Assembly (NCBI GenBank): GCA_020718945.1 | Contig: DYRB01000223.1 | Coordinates: 1 to 5,674 of the forward strand | Length of the DNA: 5,674 bases | Direction of reading: 5' to 3' | From: Lamprocystis purpurea | GTDB lineage: Bacteria > Pseudomonadota > Gammaproteobacteria > Chromatiales > Chromatiaceae | In this document: piece by piece, positions 5,449 to 5,674 of the stretch | Layout: the number at the start of each line of letters is the position of its first letter | How positions within the stretch are numbered: position 1 is the stretch's first letter | Translations under genes and position numbers: made by a program | Notes under the pieces: model-generated | The model's input: the letters and a program-made list of their open reading frames with translations, nothing else | Database searches by the model: none | Told to the model about the DNA's origin: nothing

Positions 5449-5632
5449 TCTGTCTTGATACCTGAGAGTTTGCAGGGTCCTTGGACCCTGCTGCCCCATC
5501 GGTGGGTCGCGTGTGCGACCGCTCTCCAGAGTCGGCCTTGTGCCCTGCGGTCCTTTTGCCTGAGCGATTCCGGGCGGGGTTGCGCCTTCGGCGCCGGTAC
5601 GAGACCGGTCTCTCCCCCAGGGCTATTGCCGA
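5448..5632 (-). promoter_or_regulatory. Tandem glycine riboswitch (two aptamers)
   Basis: This leader RNA binds glycine and controls the downstream glycine cleavage genes. Aptamer 1 (5623-5542) is closed by a 6-bp P1, GCCCUG with CAGGGC. It carries the family motifs GGGGGAGAG, CGCCGAAGGCGCAA and CGCUCAGGCAAAAGGACCG. Aptamer 2 (5531-5448) is closed by CUCUG with CAGAG. It carries CUCUGGAGAGC, CACCGAUGGGGCAG (a slight variant of the usual CACCGAAGGGGCAA) and AAACUCUCAGGU. The 10-base linker (5541-5532) contains GCCGA, which can pair with leader bases UCGGC (5632-5628), the helix of the kink-turn known in double glycine riboswitches. Aptamer 2 has an unusually perfect peripheral hairpin (GCAGGGUCC/GGACCCUGC, 5492-5473). 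The 3' end runs straight into a terminator, so regulation is probably at transcription. Known gcv examples are switched on by glycine. Confidence 0.95.
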
Positions 5633-5638
5633 GGGGCG

Positions 5639-5667
5639 ACTATACCCGCCGGCCTAGCCCTTGCCAA
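5639..5667 (-). promoter_or_regulatory. Sigma70-type promoter of the gcv operon
   Basis: On the minus strand a -35 box TTGGCA (5667-5662) and a -10 box TATAGT (5644-5639) are separated by exactly 17 bases. Each matches the sigma70 consensus at five of six positions. Initiation is expected at about 5637-5630, immediately before the leader strand of the riboswitch kink-turn (from 5632) and the first aptamer (from 5623). That placement strongly supports this as the operon promoter. No operator for a GcvA-like regulator was recognised, but only 7 bases upstream of the -35 box are visible. Confidence 0.85.
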
Positions 5668-5674
5668 CCGCTAG

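Noticed and set aside
5473..5492. Perfect hairpin with GGGTCC/GGACCC arms, resembling the REP stems
   Set aside because: It sits at the peripheral stem of the second glycine aptamer and lacks the GTAG tetranucleotide, so it is part of the riboswitch fold.

Overview
This window suggests a GC-rich gammaproteobacterium. The closest match I can suggest is a purple sulfur bacterium or relative (Chromatiales). That rests on protein style, high GC and split GcvP subunits with CPVEPKF-like and SRPGRR-like ends, and is not a firm identification. Every gene I can support lies on the minus strand, so the window reads from right (5674) to left (1). The long plus-strand open frames are GC-driven shadows of these genes.

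Right end, 5674 to 5345: a near-consensus sigma70 promoter, a tandem glycine riboswitch with a kink-turn leader/linker helix, and a strong intrinsic terminator whose base abuts and can invade the closing helix of the second aptamer. A further hairpin lies before the gcvT ribosome binding site. This is a glycine-sensing transcription-control leader.

Middle, 5344 to 2334: gcvT, gcvH and gcvPA. These encode the aminomethyltransferase, the lipoyl carrier and the first subunit of glycine decarboxylase. Left end, 809 to 1: the start of gcvPB, the pyridoxal-phosphate-binding second decarboxylase subunit, cut by the window edge just after its cofactor lysine. With a lipoamide dehydrogenase encoded elsewhere, these proteins convert glycine to CO2, ammonia, methylene-tetrahydrofolate and NADH.

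The unusual part is 2333 to 810, between gcvPA and gcvPB, two subunits of one enzyme. It holds a pair of inverted REP-like palindromes that even supply the gcvPA stop codon. After them come a thiol peroxidase gene (tpx) and two small, different, overlapping TIR-domain genes. All are co-oriented with short gaps and have no visible terminator between them, so they are probably co-transcribed from the glycine-responsive leader. TIR domains in bacteria are often NAD+-consuming or nucleotide-signal-making enzymes of phage defence. A translationally coupled TIR pair placed inside a housekeeping, NAD+-linked glycine operon is the most interesting feature here. Its function is not known from the sequence, and no Thoeris ThsA-like effector is present in the window.
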